In this document: piece by piece, positions 32,864 through 40,989 of the stretch
Position numbering within the stretch: the first letter of the stretch is position 1
Layout of the letters: each line of letters begins with the position of its first letter
Source of the DNA: Pseudomonas sp. Root562
GTDB lineage: Bacteria > Pseudomonadota > Gammaproteobacteria > Pseudomonadales > Pseudomonadaceae
DNA: 64,000 nucleotides
Direction: 5' to 3'
NCBI RefSeq assembly: GCF_001427125.1
Contig: NZ_LMGK01000026.1
Span: forward strand, 1-64,000
Made by a program: the position numbers and the translations under genes
Notes under the pieces: generated by a model
Database searches by the model: none
Told to the model about the DNA's origin: nothing
Seen by the model: the letters and a program-made list of their open reading frames with translations, nothing else

Positions 32864-34201
32864 CTATAGGTTCTGCAGGGTATCGAGCAGGACCTTCACC
32901 TTGGTGATCGATTCCTGATACTCGGCCTGCCACTCGGAGTCCGCGACGATTCCGCCACCGCCCCAGCAACACACCTGCCCATCCTTGACCAACAGGCTGC
33001 GAATGGCGATGGAACTGTCCATTTCACCGCGCACGTCCAGGTACAGCAAAGAACCGCAATACAGCCCGCGCCGGGTGGGCTCCAGCTCATCGATGATCTG
33101 CATCGCACGGATTTTCGGCGCGCCGGTAATCGAACCACCAGGGAAGCTGCCGGCGATCAGGTCCAGCGCATCGCGATCATCCGCCAATTCTCCGGTCACG
33201 CTGCTCACCAGGTGATGCACGTTCGGGTAGCTTTCCAGGCTGAACAGTTCCGGCACCGAGACCGAACCGGTGCGGCAGGTGCGGCCCAGGTCGTTGCGCA
33301 GCAAATCGACGATCATCAGGTTCTCTGCGCGGTCCTTGGGGCTGGCCAGCAGTTCGGCAGCGTTTGCCGCATCTTCGGCGGGCGTCAGGCCGCGCGGGCG
33401 TGTGCCTTTGATGGGGCGGGTTTCGACATGGCCCTTGCTGACTTTGACGAACCGCTCCGGTGACAGGCTGAGCACGGCGCCACCGTCGGGCAGGCTCTGG
33501 AACCCGGAAAAGGGTGTCGGGCACGCCAGCCGCAATGCGTTATAGGCCGCCCATGGATCACCCGCGCAAGGCGCGCGAAAACGCTGGGCGAAGTTGACTT
33601 GATAGCAGTCGCCGGCCTGGATGTATTGCTCAATACGCTCGATGGCCTGGCGATACTGATCGGCACTCAGATCGGCATTCATCGGCGATTGCAATTTGAA
33701 TGGCAGGACTGTTTCGCCGGCGGGGTGGCTGAACAGCTGGATCAGGCGCTGACGTTCGCTGTCGGCCAATGTCGGGTGGAACACCAGCTGGCTGGTCATC
33801 TGCTGGTGATCGCTGATCAGCGCCCAGTCGTATAAACCGAAACGCGCGTCCGGCAATTGCAGGTCGTCCCGTGCCTGGCTGGGGAGATTCTCCAGATGGC
33901 GGCCGAAGTCATAGCTGAGGTAGCCGATCAGGCCACCGGCGAACGGCAGCTCATGGGGAACCTGTGCTTCACCCAGTCGTGTCAGATTGTCGCGAAGGCG
34001 TTGCAGGAAATCGCCGCCATTTTCGTCAGGCGAAACCGTGAGTTGTTCCAGCGGCCAGGCGCTGAGCAAGTCGAAGCGGCCACGGTCGGCGTTGGGGCGG
34101 CCGCTGTCGAGCAGCACGGCGCCAGGGGCATGACGAATGGCCGCGAAGTACTCGGCGGGGTTGGCGCGATAGGGCAGCGGGTGTACGGAGCAGGTCAGCA
34201 T
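32864..34201 (-). CDS. pabB: Aminodeoxychorismate synthase component I
   Basis: 445 residues of the chorismate-utilising family, making 4-amino-4-deoxychorismate for folate. The catalytic-lysine motif PIKGTRPRG distinguishes PabB from anthranilate synthase. The FPGGSITGAPKIRAM and CYQVNFAQRF motifs are also present. No C-terminal lyase fusion. ATG 34199-34201. Single gene; pabA and pabC are not adjacent. Confidence 0.93.
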   Translation of the reverse strand: MLTCSVHPLPYRANPAEYFAAIRHAPGAVLLDSGRPNADRGRFDLLSAWPLEQLTVSPDENGGDFLQRLRDNLTRLGEAQVPHELPFAGGLIGYLSYDFGRHLENLPSQARDDLQLPDARFGLYDWALISDHQQMTSQLVFHPTLADSERQRLIQLFSHPAGETVLPFKLQSPMNADLSADQYRQAIERIEQYIQAGDCYQVNFAQRFRAPCAGDPWAAYNALRLACPTPFSGFQSLPDGGAVLSLSPERFVKVSKGHVETRPIKGTRPRGLTPAEDAANAAELLASPKDRAENLMIVDLLRNDLGRTCRTGSVSVPELFSLESYPNVHHLVSSVTGELADDRDALDLIAGSFPGGSITGAPKIRAMQIIDELEPTRRGLYCGSLLYLDVRGEMDSSIAIRSLLVKDGQVCCWGGGGIVADSEWQAEYQESITKVKVLLDTLQNL

Positions 34202-34303
34202 GGGCGGGTTGGATCAGCCATCGAGGCGGGGTGGCGATTGTAGTCCCCTCGGGGATTTGCTCCTAGAGGGATGTCGGGGATTGGCAGGTTGAGTGCTTTC
34301 GTC

Positions 34304-34409
34304 GATCGTTCCCACGCTCTGCGTGGGAATGCAGCCCGGGACGCTCCGCGTCCCAAAGCGGACGCAGAGCGTCCATTGAGGCATTCCCACGCAGAGCGTG
34401 GGAACGATC
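34304..34409. repeat. MITE-like palindromic repeat, copy 2
   Basis: 106 bp bounded by GATCGTTCCCACGCTCTGCG and its perfect complement, with an inner pair GGGACGCTCCGCGTCCC and GGACGCAGAGCGTCC. It is the most symmetric copy in the window. Confidence 0.9.
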
Positions 34410-34418
34410 AGATCAGGA

Positions 34419-35408
34419 TCAGCCCTCGACCGGCGGAATATGCCCAAACATCTCCTGCACGTACGCCACCCGCTCTTCGACGGTTTCAGTCGCGCCGCGG
34501 GCCTTCAACTCTTCCAGTCGTGCCTCGACGGCATGAGTACGCAACGTCAGCCCGCAATCGTTGGCAATCTGAATGTTCAGGCCCGGCCGGGCATTGAGCT
34601 CCAGAATCAGCGGGCCCTTTTCCTGGTCCAGCACCATGTCGACACCGATGTAACCCAGCCCACACAATTCATAGCAACCGGCGGCGAGCTTCATGAAACC
34701 GTCCCAGTAGGGCAGTTGCACGCCATCCACCGCGTTGGTGGTGTCCGGGTGCTTGGCGATGATGTTGTTCAGCCAGGTGCCGCGCAGGGTCAAGCCGGTG
34801 GCGAGGTCGACGCCGACGCCGATGGCACCCTGGTGCAGGTTGGCCTTGCCGCCGGACTGACGGGTCGGCAGGCGCAGCATGGCCATCACCGGGTAACCCA
34901 TCAGCACGATAATGCGGATATCCGGCACGCCTTCGTAGCTGATGCTCTTGAAAATCTGGTCCGGGATCACCCGGTATTCGATCAGCGCCCGGTCACGGTG
35001 GCCACCCAGCGAATACAGACCGGTGAGGATGCTGGAGATATGGTGCTCAAGCTCTTCGTGGGCAACGATCTTGCCCGACACCGTGCGATAGCGACCCTCG
35101 AAACGGTCGGCTACCACGATGATGCCATCGCCGCCGGCACCCTGGGCCGGTTTGATCACGAAGTCGTTGCGCCCACCGATGATCTCGCCGAGCTTGTCGA
35201 TTTCCTTCTCCGTGGAGATCACGCCATACAGTTCCGGCACATGGATGCCGGCGGCGATGGCGCGCTCCTTGGTGATGATCTTGTCATCGACGATCGGGTA
35301 CAGGCTGCGCTTGTTGTACTTGAGCACGTAGTCGGCGTTACGCCGATTGATGCCCATGATGCCCCGGGCTTCCAGGGCCTTCCAGGTTTTCCAGAAGCCG
35401 AACATCAA
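34419..35408 (-). CDS. RimK-like ATP-grasp ligase (alpha-L-glutamate ligase-like)
   Basis: 329 residues with an ATP-grasp fold: phosphate loop KPAQGAGGDGIIV, HEELEHHISSI, and metal-site residues in LILELNARPGLNIQIAND. It would join an amino acid (often glutamate) to a carboxylate acceptor; substrate unknown. Its start overlaps the stop of the upstream membrane gene by 4 bp, so the two are co-translated. Third gene of a conserved three-gene set with the inactive-transglutaminase membrane protein and a retropepsin-like protease. Confidence 0.85.
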   Translation of the reverse strand: MMFGFWKTWKALEARGIMGINRRNADYVLKYNKRSLYPIVDDKIITKERAIAAGIHVPELYGVISTEKEIDKLGEIIGGRNDFVIKPAQGAGGDGIIVVADRFEGRYRTVSGKIVAHEELEHHISSILTGLYSLGGHRDRALIEYRVIPDQIFKSISYEGVPDIRIIVLMGYPVMAMLRLPTRQSGGKANLHQGAIGVGVDLATGLTLRGTWLNNIIAKHPDTTNAVDGVQLPYWDGFMKLAAGCYELCGLGYIGVDMVLDQEKGPLILELNARPGLNIQIANDCGLTLRTHAVEARLEELKARGATETVEERVAYVQEMFGHIPPVEG

Positions 35409-36940
35409 GCGTCAGCCTTTTTCAGGAAAGCCTTGAAACGCACCAGTTCGGTCAGGCGATACCCGCGATAGCGACCCATCGCCAGCATGAAGCCCACCAG
35501 AATCAGCAGGACCGCCGGGAAGGTGAACACGAAGTACACCAGTTCCGGCACGCTCATGATCAGGTGCGCCAGGGAGGCGGCGAACAGGGTGCCGATCGCC
35601 ACTTTCATGGCATGGCCACCGCCGCGCTCTTCCCAGGTGATCGACAGGCGTTCGATGGTCATGGTCAGAATCACCATCGGGAACAGTGCAACCGAAAGCC
35701 CGCGTTCCAGACCGAGTTTGTGGCTGAACAAACTGATGGCTGCGATCAACACCACGACAAAGGTCAGCACTACCGAAAGCCTTGGCAGCATTTGCAGCTT
35801 GAGGTGTTCGAGGTAGGAGCGTAGCGACAGCCCCAGCGCCGTGATGATGGTAAACAGCACGATGCCGAAGCCGAGCTGGGTTTCGCGGAAGGCCAGGGCA
35901 ATCAGCACCGGCGTGAACGTGCCCAGTGTCTGGATGCCGATCAGGTTGCGCAGGACCAGGATCACCAGCACGCCAATCGGGATCATCACCATGATCATGA
36001 ACGTCTGCTGGGTTTGCAGCGGCAGGCCGTACAGCGAGTATTCGAGGAAGTTGGCGTCGGTGTTTTCATCCGTCAGCTTGGCCAGGCGAATGGCGTTCAT
36101 TTCGCTGTTGTTCATGCTGAAAGTGACAGTGGCTTTCTTGCCGCCATCGACAGTGATCAGGTTTTCATCGCCGGTCCACCACAGCAGGCGGTCGGTCGGC
36201 AGACCCTGTTCGCCGGTCTCCGGGTTGAAATACAGCCAGTCGGTGCCGTTGAAGCTGCGCAACCAGAGTTCCGGTGTCTGTGGTTGGTCGGCCACCAGAC
36301 GGACGGTGTGGACCTTTTCCACCGGGACGTGGGCGATGGACAACAGCAGTTCGACGATCTTCGCCTTGTGCGCCGGGGTCGGGTCGCCGGCCAGGAGCAT
36401 CTTGGCGTTGTCGTCGTTGCTGTTGTTGACCCGCTTGATGGCTTCGCTGATGAAGGTCTCGACGTCGGCCGAATGCTGGCGGATCGGCGCGAGCAAGGCT
36501 TCGGCAGCGATTTTTTCAGGGCCTTCGATGGCGATGCTGTCGCGGAAGGTCGGGCCTTTGATCTTGGCTTTTTCAGCGGTGTAGCGCTTGGTCAGCACCA
36601 AGCGGTAATACAGCGTCTGGTTGCCCTTGGCCCGGCGCGCCGACCAGGTCACCTTGCGGTTGCCGTCAACGCGGTTCACGGCCACGCCGTAGTTGTTGGA
36701 GATGAAGCTCTCGTTGAGGCTGACATAGTCACGGCTCAGCGGCGGCACGAACATCTGGATCTTGACCGGGTCCTTGGCACTGGCGACGAACTCGACCTTG
36801 GCGTCGATGTTCCACAAGTCGTCGGTGGCGTCCTCGGTGACGGGAATGCCGAGCACGAAGATCTGATAGGCCGTAACTGAAATGCCCAACACCACCAGGA
36901 TGGCGATCAGCATTTTCAGATGAAGGGTAAGAGAGCGCAT
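35405..36940 (-). CDS. Inactive-transglutaminase-fused 7TM membrane protein
   Basis: 511 residues. One N-terminal anchor (about 10-30) and a periplasmic domain (about 30-320) with inactive transglutaminase-like features (LRSFNGTDWLYFNPETG) are followed by about seven C-terminal helices (from FMIMVMIPIGVLVILVL onwards). The arrangement matches UUP1/7TM proteins coded next to RimK-like ligases and retropepsin-like proteases. Likely a sensor or transporter for the operon's modified substrate; function not established here. Confidence 0.82.
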   Translation of the reverse strand: MRSLTLHLKMLIAILVVLGISVTAYQIFVLGIPVTEDATDDLWNIDAKVEFVASAKDPVKIQMFVPPLSRDYVSLNESFISNNYGVAVNRVDGNRKVTWSARRAKGNQTLYYRLVLTKRYTAEKAKIKGPTFRDSIAIEGPEKIAAEALLAPIRQHSADVETFISEAIKRVNNSNDDNAKMLLAGDPTPAHKAKIVELLLSIAHVPVEKVHTVRLVADQPQTPELWLRSFNGTDWLYFNPETGEQGLPTDRLLWWTGDENLITVDGGKKATVTFSMNNSEMNAIRLAKLTDENTDANFLEYSLYGLPLQTQQTFMIMVMIPIGVLVILVLRNLIGIQTLGTFTPVLIALAFRETQLGFGIVLFTIITALGLSLRSYLEHLKLQMLPRLSVVLTFVVVLIAAISLFSHKLGLERGLSVALFPMVILTMTIERLSITWEERGGGHAMKVAIGTLFAASLAHLIMSVPELVYFVFTFPAVLLILVGFMLAMGRYRGYRLTELVRFKAFLKKADA

Positions 36941-36945
36941 TGGAA

Positions 36946-37482
36946 TTACTCTGCGGTATGAGCGTCGGTAGCGCAGGCGGGTTTGCCGGCAGCGTATTTA
37001 AGACTGGGGTCGACCAGCGCATCGAAGCGTTTGAGCGCTTCGGAGCCGATCAGGAGCGGGTATTGGAAGGCACTTCGGTCCGTTAGGTTCACTTCGATAC
37101 TGCGTAAAGCCGAGCCCATGCAGATATCCAGCTCGATCACCGGACGGGCGGTGTACTTCTTGCCTTCTTCAGGATCGTAGTCACCGGCTCGGCGCTTGAT
37201 CTTGCTGACACGGGCCAGCGGTCGTTCGATCGGGTGTGAATGGGCGGCATCGATGGCCAGGTAGAAGCGCACCCAGGATTCACCGTTGCGCTTGAAGCGC
37301 TTGATGTCGCGGGCACTCAGGGAGGCGGTCTTCGCCCCGGTGTCGAGTTTGGCGGCCACTTCCAGGTCGATACCGCCCAGGGAAGCGTACTCATTGAGGC
37401 CGTACACAGTCTTTTCCCCCGCCGCGGCAAAACCCGGCAGGCAAAGAATAAAAAGGAGGGTGGAAAAGGGTTTGAGTCTCAT
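36946..37482 (-). CDS. Periplasmic retropepsin-like aspartic protease (PF05618-type)
   Basis: 178 residues with a Sec signal peptide (about 1-21, PGFAAA). The single active-site motif is D47-T-G-A in AAKLDTGAKTASL, so a homodimer is expected, as in retropepsins. The older family name is ATP-dependent zinc protease, but no zinc motif is seen. First gene of the three-gene operon, 5 nt before the 7TM gene. From memory, a similar P. aeruginosa operon has been linked to osmotic-stress tolerance; I have not verified this. Confidence 0.83.
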   Translation of the reverse strand: MRLKPFSTLLFILCLPGFAAAGEKTVYGLNEYASLGGIDLEVAAKLDTGAKTASLSARDIKRFKRNGESWVRFYLAIDAAHSHPIERPLARVSKIKRRAGDYDPEEGKKYTARPVIELDICMGSALRSIEVNLTDRSAFQYPLLIGSEALKRFDALVDPSLKYAAGKPACATDAHTAE

Positions 37483-37674
37483 AAATCCTGGTGCGCAGCG
37501 GGCCGTACTTCGATTCAAGACCCTGGCATTGCTGCGCAAGCTCCTTCGTATGCCTATCAGTGTTTTATGACAGACCGTGCAGATGTGACAAACAAATGCG
37601 GGCGGCATTCTAGCACGGTGGTTTGTTGGCGCCAGCGCTGGCCGGTGGCTATAAACAGAGGGCGCCGCATTGTT

Positions 37675-37798
37675 GATCGTTCCGACGCTCTGCGTGGAAA
37701 CGCATCCAGTGACGCTCCGCGTCAGGACTCGAGCCCGGCGTCGCTGGGGAACTCGGAGCGTTCCAGGCGGCATTCCTGCGCAGAGCGCAGGAACGATC
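37675..37798. repeat. MITE-like palindromic repeat, copy 3
   Basis: 124 bp bounded by GATCGTTCCGACGCTCTGCG and a diverged complement CGCAGAGCGCAGGAACGATC, with an inner GACGCTCCGCGTCAGGACTC segment. It is the most diverged of the three copies. Confidence 0.82.
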
Positions 37799-37822
37799 AT
37801 AAAACAAAGCGGTTATTAGACG

Positions 37823-37834
37823 ATTGTCGACAAT
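37823..37834. promoter_or_regulatory. PrpR operator candidate, distal
   Basis: ATTGTCGACAAT is a perfect 12 bp palindrome 73 bp upstream of the prpR start, with the TGTCGACA core repeated at 37898. GntR/FCD regulators bind sites of this size. Confidence 0.65.
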
Positions 37835-37897
37835 ATCTATTTATCCTTTGACTAAGCCCTGCGTATTCGTTAGTTTTTGCGGCATTGGCTTTCAAGG

Positions 37898-37905
37898 TGT
37901 CGACA
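37898..37905. promoter_or_regulatory. PrpR operator candidate, proximal
   Basis: TGTCGACA(AT) repeats the distal palindrome core and overlaps the ribosome-binding region of prpR, 2 nt before its ATG. Two copies bracketing the promoter suggest autorepression, perhaps by looping. Confidence 0.6.
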
Positions 37906-37907
37906 AT

Positions 37908-38627
37908 ATGTTGGATCAACTCGATCCCCCGGTTTCTACCCAAGACGATTCGGAGACGCTTTCCGAGAACGTCTTCCGCCGTATCCAGGCGGCCATCGTC
38001 AAGGGCGAAATCGCTCCGGGCAGCAAAATCTCCGAGCCGGAGCTGGCCCGTACCTATGGCATCAGCCGAGGCCCGCTGCGCGAGGCTATCCACCGCCTGG
38101 AAGGCCAGCGCCTGCTGGTGCGCGTGCCGCACGTCGGCGCACGGGTGGTGTCGCTCAACCATGCCGAGTTGATCGAGCTTTACGAAATTCGCGAGTCCCT
38201 CGAAGGCATGGCCTGTCGTCTGGCGGCCGAGCGCATGAGCGTCGAAGAAATCGACGAGCTGCGTCGCGTCCTCGAAACCCACGAGCGCGATGAGGCATTC
38301 CAGGCCGGCCGCGGTTACTACCAGCAGGAAGGCGATTTCGACTTCCACTACCGGATCATCCAGGGCAGCGGCAACCGCACCTTGACGCAAATGCTTTGCG
38401 GCGAGCTGTATCAACTGGTGCGTATGTACCGCATCCAGTTTTCCACCACGCCCAATCGCCCGCACCAGGCCTTTGCCGAACACCACCGAATTCTCGATGC
38501 CATCGCCGACCGTGACGGTGAGCTGGCCGAGTTGTTGATGCGCCGCCACATCGGCGCCTCCAAACGCAACATCGCCCGTCATTACCAGGACGGCGTTAAC
38601 CCGACAGCCAAACGAGGTGAGTCATGA
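37908..38627 (+). CDS. prpR: GntR-family (FCD) regulator of the methylcitrate operon
   Basis: 239 residues. An N-terminal GntR winged HTH (about 20-90; VFRRIQAAIVKGEIAPGSKI and ARTYGISRGPLREAIHRLEG) precedes an all-helical FCD effector domain (about 95-225) with metal-site histidines in FDFHYRI and AEHHRIL. It likely represses the prp genes until methylcitrate-type intermediates accumulate. It shares ATGA with prpB, so it is coupled to the operon it controls. This is the GntR type, not the sigma-54 type PrpR of enterobacteria. Confidence 0.88.
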   Translation: MLDQLDPPVSTQDDSETLSENVFRRIQAAIVKGEIAPGSKISEPELARTYGISRGPLREAIHRLEGQRLLVRVPHVGARVVSLNHAELIELYEIRESLEGMACRLAAERMSVEEIDELRRVLETHERDEAFQAGRGYYQQEGDFDFHYRIIQGSGNRTLTQMLCGELYQLVRMYRIQFSTTPNRPHQAFAEHHRILDAIADRDGELAELLMRRHIGASKRNIARHYQDGVNPTAKRGES

Positions 38628-39514
38628 GTTCCAACAAGAGCACTCCAGGCCAGCGTTTCCGCGATGCGGTCGCCAGCGAGCATCCATTGCAAGTGGTCGG
38701 CGCCATCAATGCCAACCACGCGTTGCTGGCCAAGCGCGCCGGTTTCAAGGCGATCTACCTCTCCGGTGGCGGGGTGGCTGCTGGCTCCCTCGGTGTTCCG
38801 GACCTGGGCATCACCGGCCTGGATGACGTGCTGACCGACGTGCGCCGCATCACGGATGTCTGCGACTTGCCGCTGCTGGTGGACGTGGACACCGGTTTCG
38901 GTTCCTCGGCCTTCAACGTCGCCCGTACCGTGAAGTCGATGATCAAGTTCGGCGCGGCGGCGATTCACATCGAAGACCAGGTCGGCGCCAAGCGTTGTGG
39001 TCACCGTCCTAATAAAGAGATCGTGAGCCAGCAGGAAATGGTTGACCGTATCAAAGCCGCCGTCGATGCCCGCACCGATGACAGCTTTGTGATCATGGCC
39101 CGAACCGACGCCCTGGCGGTGGAAGGCCTGGAGTCTGCCCTGGATCGCGCCGCCGCGTGCATCGAGGCCGGTGCCGACATGGTCTTCCCGGAAGCCATCA
39201 CTGAACTTGAGATGTACAAGTTGTTCGCCAACCGCGTGAAAGCACCGATCCTGGCCAACATCACCGAATTCGGCGCGACACCGCTGTACACCACCGAACA
39301 ACTGGCCGCTGCCGACGTTTCGCTGGTGCTGTACCCGCTGTCGGCTTTCCGTGCCATGAACAAGGCGGCAGAAAACGTCTACACCGCGATCCGCCGCGAC
39401 GGCACGCAACAGAACGTCATCGACACCATGCAGACTCGCATGGAGCTTTACGATCGCATCGACTACCACACCTTCGAGCAGAAGCTCGATGCGTTGTTTG
39501 CGGCGAAGAAGTAA
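38624..39514 (+). CDS. prpB: 2-Methylisocitrate lyase
   Basis: 296 residues of the PEP mutase/isocitrate lyase family. It splits 2-methylisocitrate into pyruvate and succinate, the last step of the methylcitrate cycle. The catalytic loop motif KRCGH is present (GAKRCGHRPNK), as are the metal ligands in DVDTGFG and HIEDQ. Start overlaps the prpR stop (ATGA). A REPIN separates it from prpC. Confidence 0.95.
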   Translation: MSSNKSTPGQRFRDAVASEHPLQVVGAINANHALLAKRAGFKAIYLSGGGVAAGSLGVPDLGITGLDDVLTDVRRITDVCDLPLLVDVDTGFGSSAFNVARTVKSMIKFGAAAIHIEDQVGAKRCGHRPNKEIVSQQEMVDRIKAAVDARTDDSFVIMARTDALAVEGLESALDRAAACIEAGADMVFPEAITELEMYKLFANRVKAPILANITEFGATPLYTTEQLAAADVSLVLYPLSAFRAMNKAAENVYTAIRRDGTQQNVIDTMQTRMELYDRIDYHTFEQKLDALFAAKK

Positions 39515-39523
39515 AGAACGCCC

Positions 39524-39610
39524 TGTAGGAGCGAAGCTTGCTCGCGATGGACGCCAATGTTGACGCGGGAAGCCTGATACCCCGCATCGCGAGCAGGCTC
39601 GCTCCTACAG
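39524..39610. repeat. REP doublet (REPIN) between prpB and prpC
   Basis: TGTAGGAGCGAAGCTTGCTC and GAGCAGGCTCGCTCCTACA inverted, about 45 bp apart. Confidence 0.88.
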
Positions 39611-39659
39611 GAAGCGAGATAAGTTTTCTCTGACAAATTCAAGAATATTGGAGACAGAA

Positions 39660-40787
39660 ATGGCCGAAGCAAAAGTACTCAGTGGCGCCGGGCTCCGTGG
39701 CCAGGTTGCCGGGCAAACCGCACTGTCCACCGTGGGCCAGTCGGGTGCCGGTCTGACCTATCGTGGTTATGACGTTCGTGAACTGGCGGCTGACGCACAG
39801 TTCGAAGAAGTCGCTTACCTGCTGCTGTACGGCGAACTGCCGAATAAGGCGCAGCTGAGCGCCTACATCGCCAAGCTGAGCAAGCTGCGCGACCTGCCGC
39901 AAGCGCTGAAAGAAGTGCTCGAGCGCATCCCCGCCGACGCCCACCCGATGGACGTGATGCGTACCGGTTGCTCGTTCCTGGGCAACCTCGAGCCGGAGAA
40001 CAATTTCTCCGAGCAACACGACAAGACCGACCGACTGCTGGCGGCATTCCCGGCGATCATGACCTACTGGTATCGCTTCAGCCACGAAGGCAAGCGCATC
40101 GATTGCGTGAGCGACGAACAGTCCATCGGCGGCCACTTCCTGCACCTGCTGCACGGCAAGAAGCCAAGCGAGCTGCACGTCAAGGTGATGAACGTTTCGC
40201 TGATCCTCTACGCCGAGCACGAGTTCAACGCCTCGACCTTCACCGCACGGGTTTGCGCCTCCACCTTGTCGGACCTGTATTCGTGCATTACCGCGGCCAT
40301 CGGTTCGCTACGCGGCCCGCTGCACGGCGGTGCCAACGAAGCGGCGATGGAAATGATCGAGCGCTTCTCGTCGCCGGAAGAGGCGGTCGAGGGCACCCTC
40401 GGCATGCTGGCGCGCAAGGACAAGATCATGGGCTTCGGTCACGCGATCTATAAGGACAACGATCCGCGCAACGAGGTGATCAAGGGCTGGTCGAAAAAAC
40501 TCGCCGACGAAGTGGGCGACAAGGTGTTGTTCCCGGTGTCCGAGGCCATCGACGCCACCATGTGGGAACAGAAGAAGCTGTTCCCGAACGCCGACTTCTA
40601 CCATGCCTCGGCGTACCACTTCATGGGCATTCCAACCAAGTTGTTCACTCCGATTTTCGTCTGCTCGCGCCTGACCGGCTGGGCGGCCCACGTGTACGAA
40701 CAACGCGCCAACAACCGCATCATCCGCCCGAGCGCCGAGTACACCGGCGTCGAACAGCGCAAGTTCGTGCCAATCGAACAACGCTGA
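39660..40787 (+). CDS. prpC: 2-Methylcitrate synthase
   Basis: 375 residues of the citrate-synthase family. It condenses propionyl-CoA with oxaloacetate. Active-site regions are visible: YAEHEFNASTF, GPLHGGANE and GFGHAIYK, with the catalytic His residues in each and Asp in PNADFYHAS. ATG 39660 has GGAG 8 nt upstream; the in-frame TTG at 39648 falls on that site. Confidence 0.94.
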   Translation: MAEAKVLSGAGLRGQVAGQTALSTVGQSGAGLTYRGYDVRELAADAQFEEVAYLLLYGELPNKAQLSAYIAKLSKLRDLPQALKEVLERIPADAHPMDVMRTGCSFLGNLEPENNFSEQHDKTDRLLAAFPAIMTYWYRFSHEGKRIDCVSDEQSIGGHFLHLLHGKKPSELHVKVMNVSLILYAEHEFNASTFTARVCASTLSDLYSCITAAIGSLRGPLHGGANEAAMEMIERFSSPEEAVEGTLGMLARKDKIMGFGHAIYKDNDPRNEVIKGWSKKLADEVGDKVLFPVSEAIDATMWEQKKLFPNADFYHASAYHFMGIPTKLFTPIFVCSRLTGWAAHVYEQRANNRIIRPSAEYTGVEQRKFVPIEQR

Positions 40788-40830
40788 ATGGTGGAGGCTG
40801 TTGCAGGGATCTGGATACAGCGTAGATCCC

Positions 40831-40920
40831 TGTGGGAGCGGGCTTGCCCGCGATGACGGAGTCACATTCGACACATGTGTCGGCTGACCCACCGCAATCG
40901 CGGGCAAGCCCGCTCCCACA
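40831..40920. repeat. REP doublet (REPIN) between prpC and acnD
   Basis: TGTGGGAGCGGGCTTGCCCG and CGGGCAAGCCCGCTCCCACA are perfect complements, about 45 bp apart. Confidence 0.9.
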
Positions 40921-40989
40921 GTGGATTGTGTTGATTTCGAATCCGGCGCCAGCCCCACCCTTTGTATTTACCGTGACCGAGTCCTGACG

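Noticed and set aside
34398..35471. 357-codon plus-strand frame opposite the ATP-grasp gene
   Set aside because: Antisense shadow; begins inside a MITE-like repeat.
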